Source of the DNA: Streptomyces sp. 846.5
Lineage (GTDB): Bacteria > Actinomycetota > Actinomycetes > Streptomycetales > Streptomycetaceae
Length of the DNA: 64,000 nt
Assembly: GCF_004365705.1 (NCBI RefSeq)
Contig: NZ_SOBN01000001.1
Span: 2,652,001 to 2,716,000, forward strand
Direction of reading: 5' to 3'
Below, one piece after another: positions 9,242-18,774 of the stretch. The translations under genes and the position numbers were made by a program. Below the pieces are notes generated by a model. It was not told the DNA's origin. It saw only the letters and a list, made by a program, of their open reading frames with translations, and made no database searches. The first letter of the stretch is position 1; every line of letters begins with the position of its first letter.

Positions 9242-10111
9242 CTAGCCCCGGGGCCGCGGCAGCCGCTGGCACCGCGGGCAGAAATAGCTGGAGCGGTTCA
9301 TCCACGCCGCGCGCCGCATCGGCGTGGCACAGCGGTTGCAGGGCTCGTTCTCGCGGCCGTAGGCGTCCAGGGTGCGGGCGAAGTAGCCGGATTCGCCGTT
9401 GACGTTGACGTAGAGGCTGTCGAAGCTGGTGCCCCCGACCGCCAGGGCCGCTCCCATCACATCCCGGGCCGAGGCCAGCAGCAGTGCCGCCTGGGCTCGC
9501 GAGAGCGTGTCGGCGGGGCGTTCGTAGTGCAGCTTCGCGCGCCACAGCGCCTCGTCGGCGTAGATGTTGCCGACGCCGCTGATCAGGGTCTGGTCCAGCA
9601 GCGCGCGCTTCACCCCGGAGCTGCGGCGCCGCAGCGCGGCGAGGAAGGCGTTGTCGTCGAAGCGCGGGTCCATCGGGTCGCGGGCGATGTGCGCGAGCGA
9701 CAGCGGCGCGGCTTCCGGGTCGCTGGGGTCGGCGTCCTCGACCGCGAGGCCGCCGAAGGTGCGCTGGTCGACGAAGCGCAGCTCGGTGTCGACCGCGTCG
9801 TCGAAGCGGATCCTGACCCGGAGGTGGGTCTCGGCCGGGGCCGCCTCGGGCTGGATCAGCAGTTGGCCGCTCATGCCGAGGTGGCCGATCAGCGAGCTGC
9901 CAGTGCCGGGCATGGGCAGCCAGAGGTACTTGCCGCGGCGCTGCGCCGGGCCGAGGGTGCGGCCGGCCAGCTGCGCGGCGAAGTCCTCGGCGCCCGCGGT
10001 GTGCCGACGCACCGCGCGGGGGTGGAGCACCGTGACGGAACTGACGGTTCGTCCACTGACCCACTGTTCGAGGCCGCGGCGGACCACCTCGACCTCGGGA
10101 AGTTCAGGCAC
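9242..10111 (-). CDS. mutM: Formamidopyrimidine-DNA glycosylase (Fpg/MutM)
   Basis: A 289-residue base excision repair enzyme removing 8-oxoguanine and ring-opened purines. The processed N-terminus PELPEVE gives the catalytic Pro and Glu; Lys61 in RRGKYLWL corresponds to the conserved Lys. The C-terminal zinc finger has CNRC and CPRC pairs. The ATG at 10111 overlaps the end of rnc by 8 bases, so the two are translationally coupled, as is usual in actinobacteria. It ends the recG-to-mutM minus-strand block. Confidence 0.97.
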   Translation of the reverse strand: MPELPEVEVVRRGLEQWVSGRTVSSVTVLHPRAVRRHTAGAEDFAAQLAGRTLGPAQRRGKYLWLPMPGTGSSLIGHLGMSGQLLIQPEAAPAETHLRVRIRFDDAVDTELRFVDQRTFGGLAVEDADPSDPEAAPLSLAHIARDPMDPRFDDNAFLAALRRRSSGVKRALLDQTLISGVGNIYADEALWRAKLHYERPADTLSRAQAALLLASARDVMGAALAVGGTSFDSLYVNVNGESGYFARTLDAYGRENEPCNRCATPMRRAAWMNRSSYFCPRCQRLPRPRG

Positions 10112-10895
10112 CTGCGGAGGGGTCCGCGGGAGTGGTCGCGGTCTGCTCCGGAGCCGGCTGCGGCTCGGCCAGACCGTGCTTCTCGCGGATCGAGTGCCAG
10201 GCGTTCTGCGCGGCCTTCTGCTCCGCTTCCTTCTTGGAGCGGCCGCTGCCGGTGCCGTAGTCGTCGCCGGCGACCCGGGCCGCGGCGATGAAGGTCTTCT
10301 CGTGGTCGGGACCGGACTCGGAGACCACGTACTCGGGGACGCCGATGCCGACGGAGGCGGTGAGCTCCTGCAGGCTGGTCTTCCAGTCGAGCCCGGCGCC
10401 GAGGTTGGAGGACTCCTCGATCAGCGGGTCGAACAGGCGGTGAACGAGCTCGTCGGCCGCTTGCAGGCCCTGGTCCAGGTAGACCGCACCGATGATCGCC
10501 TCAAGGGTGTCGGCGAGGATGGAGGACTTGTCGCGTCCGCCGGTGCCCTCTTCGCCGCGCCCGAGACTGATGAAGGAGCCGAGCTCCAGGCCGCGGGCCA
10601 CTCCGGCGAGGGCACGCGAATTGACCACCGCGGCGCGCAGCTTCGCGAGCTGCCCCTCCGGGAGGTCGGGGTGGATCCGGTACAGAGTGTCCGTGACCAC
10701 CAGGCCCAGCACCGAGTCGCCCAGGAACTCCAGGCGCTCATTGGTGGGCAGGCCACCGTTCTCGTACGCGTACGAGCGGTGCGTGAGTGCACGTACCAGG
10801 AGGGCCGGCTCGAGTTGGTACCCGAGCCGCCCCTCCAGGACGGCATACCCGGTGTCGGCGTGTTGCAGCGCAGACGCTGACATCGTGTGTGTCAC
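10104..10895 (-). CDS. rnc: Ribonuclease III
   Basis: A 263-residue RNase III cleaving double-stranded RNA in rRNA maturation and mRNA turnover; in Streptomyces the ortholog (AbsB) affects antibiotic production. The signature [13 protein letters not shown] lies at residues 52-64, with second metal ligands at Asp129 and Glu132. A dsRNA-binding domain fills about 182-250. The start used is GTG at 10895, seven bases after rpmF; an ATG at 10883 is an alternative and neither has a strong ribosome site, which suggests coupling to rpmF translation. Confidence 0.95.
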   Translation of the reverse strand: MTHTMSASALQHADTGYAVLEGRLGYQLEPALLVRALTHRSYAYENGGLPTNERLEFLGDSVLGLVVTDTLYRIHPDLPEGQLAKLRAAVVNSRALAGVARGLELGSFISLGRGEEGTGGRDKSSILADTLEAIIGAVYLDQGLQAADELVHRLFDPLIEESSNLGAGLDWKTSLQELTASVGIGVPEYVVSESGPDHEKTFIAAARVAGDDYGTGSGRSKKEAEQKAAQNAWHSIREKHGLAEPQPAPEQTATTPADPSAGA

Positions 10896-10902
10896 CAGCC
10901 GA

Positions 10903-11076
10903 TCAGACCGAGAGGACCTGACGGCGGTTGTACGTACCGCAGCTCGGGCACGCGATGTGGCCCAGCTTGGGCTCGTGGCAGCGGTCGCAAGCCACCAGGG
11001 CGGGGACCGCAGCCTTCCACTGCGAACGGCGGTGGCGCGTGTTGCTGCGCGACATCTTCCGCTTCGGAACAGCCAC
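10903..11076 (-). CDS. rpmF: 50S ribosomal protein L32
   Basis: A 57-residue protein, [20 protein letters not shown] at its N-terminus, with zinc-ligand pairs CDRC and CPSC, so the zinc-binding (C+) form of L32. GTG start at 11076, GGAGAAGTA just upstream. It follows the DUF177 gene by 2 bases and precedes rnc by 7, the classic DUF177-rpmF-rnc arrangement. Confidence 0.97.
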   Translation of the reverse strand: MAVPKRKMSRSNTRHRRSQWKAAVPALVACDRCHEPKLGHIACPSCGTYNRRQVLSV

Positions 11077-11078
11077 GG

Positions 11079-11744
11079 CTACTTCTCCTGGTTCTCGGCA
11101 GCACCCTCACGGGTACCGCTGTCTTCGCTACCGGCCTCAGATGCGAGAGCCGAGAGTCCCTGCAGAGCCGCCCACCGGGGGTCGACGGCCTCGTGGTGGT
11201 GGTCCGGGTCGTCCGTGAGCCGCGCCCCGCATTCGGAGCAGAGGCCCAGGCAGTCTTCCTGGCACACCGGCTGCAGCGGCAGTGCGAGCACCACCGCGTC
11301 ACGCAGCACCGGCTCGAGGTCGAACAGGTCGCCCTCGAGTCGGGAAGCTTCTTCGTCCTCGTCGTCGTCCTCAGCGGTCTTGGACGTGCCACCGAAACGG
11401 TCCGCGGACTCGGGGTAGTAGTACAGCTCCTGGAAGTCCGCTTCGAGCTCCTGCTCGATCGGCTCCAGGCAGCGCACGCACTCGCCCTTGAGATCCGCCT
11501 CGACCGTACCCGTGACGAGTACGCCCTCGACCACCGACTCCAGTCGGAGGTCCAGCTCGACAGTGCTGCCGACGGGGACGCCGATCACCTCGATGCCGAG
11601 GCCCTCCGGCGCCGGGAGGGAACGGGAAACCTTGCGCATCGACCCAGGCCGACGTCCCAGCTCATGTGTGTCAAACACAAGCGGATCGCGGTGGTCGAGG
11701 CGGTTCAGGGTTTCCTGCTCTCTACGGCGCACGTCGTGAGCCAC
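11079..11744 (-). CDS. DUF177 (YceD-like) protein
   Basis: A 221-residue protein of the DUF177/YceD family, always linked to rpmF; work on other bacteria ties the family to 23S rRNA accumulation or processing. Visible features are [20 protein letters not shown] near the N-terminus, the Cys pair CVRCLEP in the middle and a CQEDC...CSECG cluster near residue 180, which should bind a metal. An acidic run (EDDDEDEE) lies between. The start at 11744 is GTG; a few N-terminal residues are uncertain. Confidence 0.88.
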   Translation of the reverse strand: MAHDVRRREQETLNRLDHRDPLVFDTHELGRRPGSMRKVSRSLPAPEGLGIEVIGVPVGSTVELDLRLESVVEGVLVTGTVEADLKGECVRCLEPIEQELEADFQELYYYPESADRFGGTSKTAEDDDEDEEASRLEGDLFDLEPVLRDAVVLALPLQPVCQEDCLGLCSECGARLTDDPDHHHEAVDPRWAALQGLSALASEAGSEDSGTREGAAENQEK

Positions 11745-11897
11745 GACTGCGGTGATCTGCCTACCGGCTGCACACGCGAACGTACGGGACGTTCGGGGCA
11801 GCCGACATTCCCCGGCACTGAACAGGCCGGAGAGGTCAGACTACCGGAGGACGGCCCCAGGTCCCAATCCACCTGTTGGGCGCCTGCCGCCGAGCGC

Positions 11898-13028
11898 TCA
11901 GTGGTGCTGTCCGCCGCCGAGCTCGCGCAGTTTGCTGACGTCGATGAAGCCGGTGTCGAAGAAGCTGGTCTCGTCCAGACCGGCCTGCTGCGGGGCGGCC
12001 TGCTGCGGCACGTACAGCGGCACCGGCTGCCCGTAGGCGTCGTACTGCTGCTCCGGCTGGGCCGGGGCGTAGCCGGTGTACGGGTCGTACTCCTGGGCCT
12101 GCTGCTGCGGGGCCTGCTGCTGCGGGGCCTGCTGCTGCGGGGCTTGCTGCTGCGGGATCTGGTAGCCGTACGGGTCGTACTGCTGCTCCTGCTGCTGGTA
12201 CACCCCGGGCTGGGCGTAGGGGTAGCCGTTGGCGTCCACCTCGACCGGCTGCCAGTACTGCTGGTCGTACTGCTGCTGGTGCTGGGGCTGCTGGTCCGGC
12301 GGCAGCAGGCCGGCCTGGGCCAGCTCGGCGGCGACCGCGGCCTGGCGCTCGGCGCCCTGGGTGACGCCGGTGGCCTCGTCGGCCGCGGCCAGGTAGGCGC
12401 CCAGCTCGTCGATCGGGGCCTTGCCGAGGAGCTTGTCCCGGCCCCGGCCGACCGCGTCCAGGGTCTTGCTCAGCGCGGTCTCCAGAGCGGCGAGCTTCAC
12501 GTCGACGTACTCGTCCACCTCGGGGCTGGGCGAGCGGAACTGGTCCTGCTCGAACTCCTCGCCGTCCTCACCCTCGACCGGGGCGCCGCCGGTGCGCAGC
12601 TTCGCCCTGCCGCGGCCGATGGCGCCGAGGGTCTTGGTGAGCACCACCTCGAAGTTGGCCAGCTTGCTGTCGACGTAGTCGTCGGCCTCGCGGCGCTCCT
12701 CCGCCGACTCGGCCCTGGCCTCGGCCAGGATCCGGTCCGCCTCGGCCTGGGCCCGCATGGCGACCTCGGTCCCGGAGATCAGCCTGGCGCGCTCCCCCTG
12801 CGCCTCCCTGACGATCCGCTCCGCCTCGCGGCGGGCCTCCTCGACCACCTGGTCGCCCTGCTGCACGGTCTGCTGCGCCTGCGCCAGCTCGGTCGGCAGC
12901 GCCTCCCGCAGTTCCGCCAGCATGGCGATCAGTTCGGCCTTGTTGACCACGATCGACGCCGACATGGGCATCGACCGGGAGTTCTCGACCGTCGTGGTGA
13001 TCTCGTCGAGCTTCTGCTGCACGTCCAC
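11898..13028 (-). CDS. SepIVA/DivIVA-like cell division protein
   Basis: A 376-residue protein. Residues 1-60 resemble the N-terminus of division initiation proteins (MDVQQKLDEITTTVENSRSM), 60-240 are charged coiled coil, and 270-376 are Gln/Pro/Tyr-rich. Position next to the coaD, DUF177 and rnc genes matches mycobacterial SepIVA, a septum and subpolar wall-synthesis factor; that identification rests on synteny and coiled-coil character. The tail holds a perfect QQQAP repeat encoded by 15-bp units near 12098-12158. ATG at 13028 follows an AGGTGAGC-type site. A 153-bp gap separates it from the DUF177 gene. Confidence 0.8.
   Translation of the reverse strand: MDVQQKLDEITTTVENSRSMPMSASIVVNKAELIAMLAELREALPTELAQAQQTVQQGDQVVEEARREAERIVREAQGERARLISGTEVAMRAQAEADRILAEARAESAEERREADDYVDSKLANFEVVLTKTLGAIGRGRAKLRTGGAPVEGEDGEEFEQDQFRSPSPEVDEYVDVKLAALETALSKTLDAVGRGRDKLLGKAPIDELGAYLAAADEATGVTQGAERQAAVAAELAQAGLLPPDQQPQHQQQYDQQYWQPVEVDANGYPYAQPGVYQQQEQQYDPYGYQIPQQQAPQQQAPQQQAPQQQAQEYDPYTGYAPAQPEQQYDAYGQPVPLYVPQQAAPQQAGLDETSFFDTGFIDVSKLRELGGGQHH
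12098..12158 (-). repeat. 15-bp tandem repeat encoding QQQAP
   Basis: About four copies of a 15-bp unit (core CTGCTGCTGCGGGGC on the plus strand) inside the SepIVA-like gene, encoding consecutive QQQAP pentapeptides. In-frame unit gain or loss would change tail length without breaking the gene. Confidence 0.85.
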
Positions 13029-13116
13029 CTGAGCTCACCTGTTCGGGTGCGGGGGGCGCCCCCTGAGGAGTGGAGTCAGGAGGCAATGGACCAGGAGGTA
13101 GGAACTCTACTGCCCG

Positions 13117-13623
13117 TCACTTGCGTTCGGCGATCCTGGCGACCAGGCGGCGGTGCACCAGCGCCGGTACCAGGTGCGAGACATCGCCTCCGTAGGCGGC
13201 GACTTCCTTGACCAGAGAGGAGGACAGGAAGCTGTAGGTCGGACTGGTCGGCACGAACAGGGTCTCCACACCGGAGAGGCCGATGTTCATCTGGGCCATC
13301 TGCAGCTCGTAGTCGAAGTCGCTGACCGCGCGCAGGCCCTTCACGATCGCCGGGATGCCGCGGTCGCGGCAGTAGTCGACCAGCAGGCCGTGGTGGGACT
13401 CCACCACCACGTTGCCGTACTCGGCGGAGACCTCCTCGATCATCTGGATCCTCTCCTCCACCGTGAACAGTCCCTGCTTGGACTTGTTGATCAGCACGGC
13501 GATGTGGACCACGTCGTAGAGGCGCGAGGCCCGCTCGATGATGTCCAGGTGCCCGTTGGTGATCGGGTCGAAGGAACCCGGACAGACAGCACGGCGGACG
13601 ATGGTCTTCTCTTGCACGGACAT
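13117..13623 (-). CDS. coaD: Phosphopantetheine adenylyltransferase
   Basis: A 168-residue enzyme of coenzyme A biosynthesis that transfers AMP from ATP to 4-phosphopantetheine. The nucleotidyltransferase motif TNGH is at residues 22-25 within [16 protein letters not shown], and the C-terminal SxxxSSxxVKE element ([13 protein letters not shown]) is intact. Length is typical. The ATG at 13623 is 3 bases after the rsmD stop, a nearly universal pairing, so the two are co-transcribed. Confidence 0.97.
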   Translation of the reverse strand: MSVQEKTIVRRAVCPGSFDPITNGHLDIIERASRLYDVVHIAVLINKSKQGLFTVEERIQMIEEVSAEYGNVVVESHHGLLVDYCRDRGIPAIVKGLRAVSDFDYELQMAQMNIGLSGVETLFVPTSPTYSFLSSSLVKEVAAYGGDVSHLVPALVHRRLVARIAERK

Positions 13624-13626
13624 GTC

Positions 13627-14211
13627 TCACTCGCTCCCGACGTCGCTGGCGGCGGCGCGACCGTACCAGAGGGTGGCCTCGCCGTAACGGCGCTCCCTGA
13701 GCGGTGTGAAGCCCTCGGGCCACGCGAACTCCCCGCCCCTGGTGCCGCGCTCCACGGTGGCGAGGGTGCCCTCGGCGAGCCAGCCCCCGGTCCGGAGTGT
13801 GATCAGGATCTCGCGGACCTCGCCGTCGGTGACGGCGTACGGCGGGTCCATGAAGAGCACGTCGTACGGGCGGGTCGGGGCGCCCGCGGCGAGGACCTTC
13901 TCGACCTGTCCCGAGCGGACCTCGGCGCCGGAGAGGGAGAGGGTGCGGACGTTGGCCAGGATCGTTTTCACGGCGGCCGGGTCGCTCTCGACCAGCAGGG
14001 CGGCCCCGGCGCCGCGGGAGAGGGACTCCAGGCCTACGGCGCCGGAGCCGGCGTAGAGGTCGATCGCGCGCGCGCCCGCGAGGGAGCCGCGGAGGGATTC
14101 CCAGGTGGAGAAGAGACCTTCGCGGGCGCGGTCGGAGGTCGGGCGGGTGCCCTCGCCGGGCGGGACGGCCAGGCGGCGGCCTCGGGCGGAGCCGGCGATT
14201 ACGCGGGTCAT
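13627..14211 (-). CDS. rsmD: 16S rRNA (guanine966-N2)-methyltransferase
   Basis: A 194-residue methyltransferase. The SAM-binding loop DLYAGSGAVG is at 51-60 and the catalytic DPPY at 122-125. It methylates G966 of 16S rRNA in the 30S head. The start MTRVIAGSARGRRL is standard for the family. It precedes coaD and follows recG after a gap that carries one arm of the palindromic repeat. Confidence 0.95.
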   Translation of the reverse strand: MTRVIAGSARGRRLAVPPGEGTRPTSDRAREGLFSTWESLRGSLAGARAIDLYAGSGAVGLESLSRGAGAALLVESDPAAVKTILANVRTLSLSGAEVRSGQVEKVLAAGAPTRPYDVLFMDPPYAVTDGEVREILITLRTGGWLAEGTLATVERGTRGGEFAWPEGFTPLRERRYGEATLWYGRAAASDVGSE

Positions 14212-14300
14212 TACTGGGTCCTTCGTGGGGTGGATGGTGGGTACAACGCTAGCCGCCCGGGGTGGGAGGAGCTGGCCGTGCGGGGCTCTACCTTGTGGTG

Positions 14301-14330
14301 GGCTTGTCGCGCAGTTCCCCGCGCCCCTAT
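14301..14330. repeat. Intergenic palindromic repeat, copy 2 (single arm)
   Basis: A solitary left arm containing GTCGCGCAGTTCCCCGCGCC between the recG stop and the rsmD start. No inverse arm follows, so it is a decayed or half element. Confidence 0.8.
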
Positions 14331-14343
14331 CGGGCTGCGTGGT

Positions 14344-16509
14344 TCAGCCCTTTTCTAGGTATTCCGCTCGGTCGTCGTCCACCAGGGCTCGGAGGGCGGC
14401 TGCCAGGGCTGGGCGGGTGGTCAGGTCGGGGTCTTCGGCTACCAGGCGGGCGGCCTCGTCGCGGGCCTCTGAGATGACCTCTTCGTCCTCCAGGACGGAG
14501 AGCAGGCGGAGGGAGGACTTGACTCCGGACTGGGCCGCGCCCAGGACGTCGCCCTCGCGGCGCTGCTCCAGGTCGATGCGGGAGAGTTCGAAGCCGTCCA
14601 GGGTGCCGGCCACCGCGTCCAGCCGCTGCCGGGCCGGGCTGCCGCCGGGCATCTCGCTCACCAGCAGGCACAGCCCCGGCGCGGAGCCGCGTCCGACCCG
14701 GCCGCGGAGCTGGTGCAGTTGGGAGACGCCGAAGCGGTCGGCGTCCATGATGACCATCACGGTGGCGTTGGGGACGTTGACGCCGACCTCGATGACGGTG
14801 GTCGCGACCAGCACGTCGACCTCGCCGGCCGTGAAGCGGCGCATCACGTCGTCCTTGGCGTCGGGCTGCATCCGCCCGTGCAGCACCTCGACGCGCAGTC
14901 CGGACAGCGGGCCGTTGGAGAGTTCGTCGGCCATGTCCAGGACGGCGAGGGGTGGGCGGCGGTCGTCGTCGCCAGCGGGTTTCTTCTTGTCGTCCTCGGC
15001 GTCGCCGATGCGGGGGCAGACCACGTAGGCCTGGTGGCCCTTGCCGGTCTCCTCGCGGATCCGCTCCCAGGCGCGGGTCAGGAAGTTGGGCCGCTCCAGG
15101 GCCGGGACCACGTGCGAGGCGATGGGCGAGCGTCCGGCCGGGAGCTGGTCCAGGACCGAGGTCTCCAGATCGCCGAAGACCGTCATGGCCACCGTGCGCG
15201 GGATCGGGGTGGCGGTCATCACCAGCAGGTGCGGCGGGCGTTCGGCCTTGGCGCGGAGCGCGTCGCGCTGCTCGACGCCGAAGCGGTGCTGCTCGTCCAC
15301 GACCACCAGGCCGAGGTCGCGGAACTGCACCTTGTCCTCGATCAGGGCGTGGGTGCCGATGACGATCCCGGCGTCCCCGCTGATCATGTCCAGCATCGCC
15401 TGCCGCCGCGCCGGGACCCCCATCGAGCCGGTGAGCAGCACCACTTTGGTGCCCAGGTCGGATCCGCCGAGCATGCCGCCCTCGGCGAGGTCCCCCATCA
15501 TCTCCACGATGGAGCGGTGGTGCTGCTGCGCCAGCACCTCGGTGGGCGCCAGCATCACCGCCTGACCGCCGGTGTCCACCACGGCGAGCATGGCCCGCAG
15601 TCCCACCAGGGTCTTGCCGCTGCCGACCTCGCCCTGGAGCAGCCGGTGCATCGGGTGGGCGGTGGCCAGCTCCGCGAAGATCTCGGCGGAGACCGTCTGC
15701 TGACCGTCCGTCAGAGTGAACGGCAGCCGGGCGTCGAAGGCGTCCAGCAGGCCGTCCTTGACGGGTACCCGGGGGAGGGCGGGCTGGGCCGAGTCGGCAG
15801 CCCGGCGTTGGGCCAGGGCGACCTGGAGGACGAAGGCCTCGTCCCACTTCAGCCTGGTCTGGGCGGCGACGCGCTCGGCGTGGTTGCTGGGGCGGTGGAT
15901 CTGCCGTAGGGCGTCGGTCAGCGGCAGCAGCCCGCGCTGCAGCCGCAGCGCGTCGGGCAGCGGGTCCTCCAGGGCCTCCCAGTCCAGGCCGCCGAGGAGG
16001 GTGTCGACCGCCAGCGAGACCTTCCAGGAGGGCAGCTTGGTGCTGGCCGGGTAGACCGGGATCAGCCGCCCGGCGAAGGCCGCCGCCTGGTCGGGGTCCT
16101 CCTCGTCCATCAGCTGGTAGTCGGGGTTGATCAGCTGGCGCACCCGGTTGAAGACGCCGACCTTGCCGGCGAACAGGCCCTGGCGTCCGGGGCGCAGTTC
16201 GTGCACCCGGTGGGCCTGGTTGAAGAAGGCGAGGGTGAGCCGGCCCCGGCCGTCGGTGACCACGACCTGCAGGCGGTTGCCCTTGCGGCCCTTGAACGGG
16301 ATGACCTCGGCCTTCTCGATCCTGGCCATCACCGTGACGTGTTCGTCGAGTTCCAGCTCGTCCAGGCTGGTGAGCTCGCCGCGCTCGACGTAGCGGCGCG
16401 GGTAGTGGTGCAGCAGGTCCCCGGTGGTGTGCAGGTCGAGGCTGTCGGCGAGCGCCTTGGCGCTGTTACCGCCGACCAGCTTCTTCAGTGGTTCGTCGAG
16501 CGTGGACAC
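14344..16509 (-). CDS. recG: ATP-dependent DNA helicase RecG
   Basis: A 721-residue helicase that regresses stalled replication forks and branch-migrates Holliday junctions. An N-terminal OB-fold wedge domain (about 50-150) precedes the helicase core with Walker A GEVGSGKT (293-300) and the RecG-type Walker B DEQH (405-408), followed by QLRGRVGRG of motif VI. I chose GTG at 16509 because GGGAGGT lies eight bases upstream and the N-terminus then matches RecG; an in-frame extension to 16650 would run into the DhaL gene. It begins 55 bases after that gene. Confidence 0.95.
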   Translation of the reverse strand: MSTLDEPLKKLVGGNSAKALADSLDLHTTGDLLHHYPRRYVERGELTSLDELELDEHVTVMARIEKAEVIPFKGRKGNRLQVVVTDGRGRLTLAFFNQAHRVHELRPGRQGLFAGKVGVFNRVRQLINPDYQLMDEEDPDQAAAFAGRLIPVYPASTKLPSWKVSLAVDTLLGGLDWEALEDPLPDALRLQRGLLPLTDALRQIHRPSNHAERVAAQTRLKWDEAFVLQVALAQRRAADSAQPALPRVPVKDGLLDAFDARLPFTLTDGQQTVSAEIFAELATAHPMHRLLQGEVGSGKTLVGLRAMLAVVDTGGQAVMLAPTEVLAQQHHRSIVEMMGDLAEGGMLGGSDLGTKVVLLTGSMGVPARRQAMLDMISGDAGIVIGTHALIEDKVQFRDLGLVVVDEQHRFGVEQRDALRAKAERPPHLLVMTATPIPRTVAMTVFGDLETSVLDQLPAGRSPIASHVVPALERPNFLTRAWERIREETGKGHQAYVVCPRIGDAEDDKKKPAGDDDRRPPLAVLDMADELSNGPLSGLRVEVLHGRMQPDAKDDVMRRFTAGEVDVLVATTVIEVGVNVPNATVMVIMDADRFGVSQLHQLRGRVGRGSAPGLCLLVSEMPGGSPARQRLDAVAGTLDGFELSRIDLEQRREGDVLGAAQSGVKSSLRLLSVLEDEEVISEARDEAARLVAEDPDLTTRPALAAALRALVDDDRAEYLEKG

Positions 16510-16564
16510 GGTCGCCGACCTCCCTTCCGCGTCAACCTCTACACCCCGGTACTGACATGTCGGC

Positions 16565-18208
16565 TCATTCGACACCGATGAGCAGCGGGGAGGTCGGCTG
16601 ACCGCCCCGGTAGACCAGGGTGTCGACGACCGGGTGGGTCCGTCGCACATGGGCGACCAGGCGGTCGGCGACGGCGTCGTCGGCGCCCTCGCCGAGGATC
16701 AGCGTGACCAGCTCGCCGCCGGCCGCGAGCATCCGGTCCAGCACCACGGCCGCGGTCTCCCCGGTCGAGGCGCCGATCACCGCGACGTCCCCGTCGATCA
16801 GACCGAGCACGTCCCCGGCCTGGCAGACCCCGGCCATGGTCCAGGACTCGCCCTCGGCGACCAGGATCTCGGCGTAGCGGGTGGCTCCGGCGGCCGAGGT
16901 CATCGCGACCACGTCCTCGTCGAAGCGCCGGGACGGCTCGTGCACGGCGAGCGCCGCGAGACCCTGCACCGCGGAGCGGGTGGGGATGACGGCGACCCGC
17001 ACGCCCTCCTTGCGCAGCTGCTCGGCGGCGGCCCCCGCGGCGGCACGGAGTTCGGTGTCGTTCAGCAGCAGCACCACCTCGCGGGCGTGCGCCCGGCGGA
17101 CCGCGGCGGCCAGTTCGGTGCTGGAGGCCGCCCGGTCGGGGTCGGCGTGCAGCACGGTCGCGCCGGATTCGGCGCAGAGCACCGCCAGCCCCTCGCCGTG
17201 GACGACGCTGACGACGCCCCGCGACTCGGCCGGGGCGTCGGCGTCGGGACGGGAGGCGGCGGTGGCCGTCGCGGCGGCCGAGGCGAAGTGGGTGATCCTG
17301 ATCCGGTGCGGCCGGCCCGCCTCTATGCCGGCCTCCACGGCGGCGCCGGGGTCGTCCACATGGACGTGGACGTTCCACAGGCCGTCACCGCCGACCACGA
17401 CCAGCGAGTCGCCCAGGGCCCCCAGCGCCTCCCTGAGCAGCGGCAGCGCGGAGTCCTCGGCGTCCAGCAGATAGATGACCTCGAAGGCCGGGGTGCCCTC
17501 GGCCGCGAGATGTTCGCCGTGCGGCACCGGTTCGGCGGCCCTGGTCCCGGCCAGCGCGAGCGGGCCCATCGGTGTCTGTCTGGTCACGGCGTCGGCCAGC
17601 GCGCCGAGCAGGGTGACCAGTCCGCGGCCGCCGGCGTCCACGACGCCGGCCCGGGCCAGCACGTCGAGCAGCAGCGGGGTGCGGGTCAGTGCGATCCGGG
17701 AGGCCTCGTAGGCGGTCTCGGCCACAACAGCCAGCGCGATCCGGGGGTCCGCCAGCGCGGCGGCCTCGGCCGCGGCGGCGGCCGCTGCGGCGACGGTGAG
17801 CACGGTCCCCTCGACCGGCTTGGCGACCGCCTCGTAGCCGGCGTCGGCGGCGCGGCGCAGCGCCCGGGACAGCGCGGGGCCGTCGGCCGGGCCGGCGCCG
17901 ATGGCGGAGGCGATGCCGCGCAGGAGCTGGGCGACGATCACCCCGGAGTTGCCCCGGGCGCCCAGCAGGGCGCCGTGCGCCATCGCCTTCAACGCCTGCG
18001 CGAGGGAGGGGGCTTCGGCCCCGGCCCCGAACAGCCCGTCGACCTCCTCGGCGGCGGACTCCACGGTGAGGTAGAGGTTGGTGCCGGTGTCCCCGTCCGG
18101 AACCGGGTACACATTGAGCGCGTCGATCTCCTCGCGGGCCTGCCCGAGCGCGGCGAGGGACAGTCGGCACCAGGTGCGCACGGCGGGAGCGTCGAGGGTG
18201 TCCAGCAC
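16565..18208 (-). CDS. DhaL-domain kinase, FakA/YloV-like
   Basis: A 547-residue protein. The N-terminal DhaL domain carries the Mg-ADP motif NVYPVPDGDTGTNLYL and the loops GARGNSGV and DAGGRGLV; the C-terminal half is the FakA-type domain (LLNDTELRAAAGAAAEQL region) that docks the acyl-carrier FakB in other bacteria. FakA phosphorylates FakB-bound fatty acids; whether that is the role here is inference, since no fakB is in the window. The GTG at 18208 is preceded by AAGGAG; a frame open much further upstream lacks family resemblance. It is divergent from rpmB and upstream of recG, as in other actinobacteria. Confidence 0.88.
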   Translation of the reverse strand: MLDTLDAPAVRTWCRLSLAALGQAREEIDALNVYPVPDGDTGTNLYLTVESAAEEVDGLFGAGAEAPSLAQALKAMAHGALLGARGNSGVIVAQLLRGIASAIGAGPADGPALSRALRRAADAGYEAVAKPVEGTVLTVAAAAAAAAEAAALADPRIALAVVAETAYEASRIALTRTPLLLDVLARAGVVDAGGRGLVTLLGALADAVTRQTPMGPLALAGTRAAEPVPHGEHLAAEGTPAFEVIYLLDAEDSALPLLREALGALGDSLVVVGGDGLWNVHVHVDDPGAAVEAGIEAGRPHRIRITHFASAAATATAASRPDADAPAESRGVVSVVHGEGLAVLCAESGATVLHADPDRAASSTELAAAVRRAHAREVVLLLNDTELRAAAGAAAEQLRKEGVRVAVIPTRSAVQGLAALAVHEPSRRFDEDVVAMTSAAGATRYAEILVAEGESWTMAGVCQAGDVLGLIDGDVAVIGASTGETAAVVLDRMLAAGGELVTLILGEGADDAVADRLVAHVRRTHPVVDTLVYRGGQPTSPLLIGVE

Positions 18209-18506
18209 CGTGGTGTCTCCTTGGGTACGCGAGGGGTGTGCAGGCAGATTACTCGGCTTCACCCGACGGATTCCGTTCCGTGACGCCCGCCGCCTCGCAG
18301 TTCGCAGGACGGATGCGGAGCCTGCCGGGGTCACGTGGTAGTTTCGTTGTACGGAGTGAGCCGATGTATGCTGCTCCGGTTGCCTGGATCCCTCCGGGCC
18401 ACCCCTGGGTAGCAGCGCAGTCGTCAAGGCGGCACTGCCATCACACGGCCACTGCGCCTCCGGGGTTGTCAACGTAAGTGCATCTGAAGTCTTTGGAGTG
18501 ACTCCC

Positions 18507-18692
18507 GTGGCTGCCAACTGCGACGTCTGCGGCAAGGGGCCGGGCTTCGGCAACAACATCTCCCACTCGCACCGCCGTACCCGTCGTCGTTGGAACCCCA
18601 ACATCCAGACGGTACGCGCTGTGGTTGGGCGGACGCCGAAGCGGCTCAACGTCTGCACCTCGTGCATCAAGGCCGGCAAGGTGTCGCGCTGA
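18507..18692 (+). CDS. rpmB: 50S ribosomal protein L28
   Basis: A 61-residue L28 of the zinc-binding (C+) type: [20 protein letters not shown] near the start and CTSC near the end. Start is GTG at 18507 with GGAG eight bases upstream; an in-frame ATG at 18498 would overlap the ribosome site. Followed by a strong terminator hairpin. Divergent from the DhaL kinase across a 298-bp promoter region in which I could not place a confident -10/-35 pair. Confidence 0.97.
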   Translation: MAANCDVCGKGPGFGNNISHSHRRTRRRWNPNIQTVRAVVGRTPKRLNVCTSCIKAGKVSR

Positions 18693-18712
18693 CGCGGCCA
18701 CCTGCAGGCTTC

Positions 18713-18750
18713 CAGAAGGCCGGTCCACCTCACGGTGGGCCGGCCTTCTG
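18713..18750. terminator. Hairpin terminator between rpmB and thiD
   Basis: Arms AGAAGGCCGGTCCACC and GGTGGGCCGGCCTTCT (one T-G wobble) with a 4-base loop; no U tract. It separates convergent rpmB and thiD and can serve both strands. Confidence 0.85.
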
Positions 18751-18774
18751 CATGTCCGGCGGCGGACGGCCGGG

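Noticed and set aside
18340-18400. Possible rpmB promoter TTGTAC...TATGCT
   Set aside because: The spacer is only 14 bases; no convincing alternative was found, so no promoter is annotated.
18209-18733. In-frame N-terminal extension of the DhaL-domain kinase up to 18733
   Set aside because: It would run antisense through rpmB and lacks similarity to DhaL proteins; GTG at 18208 has a good ribosome site.
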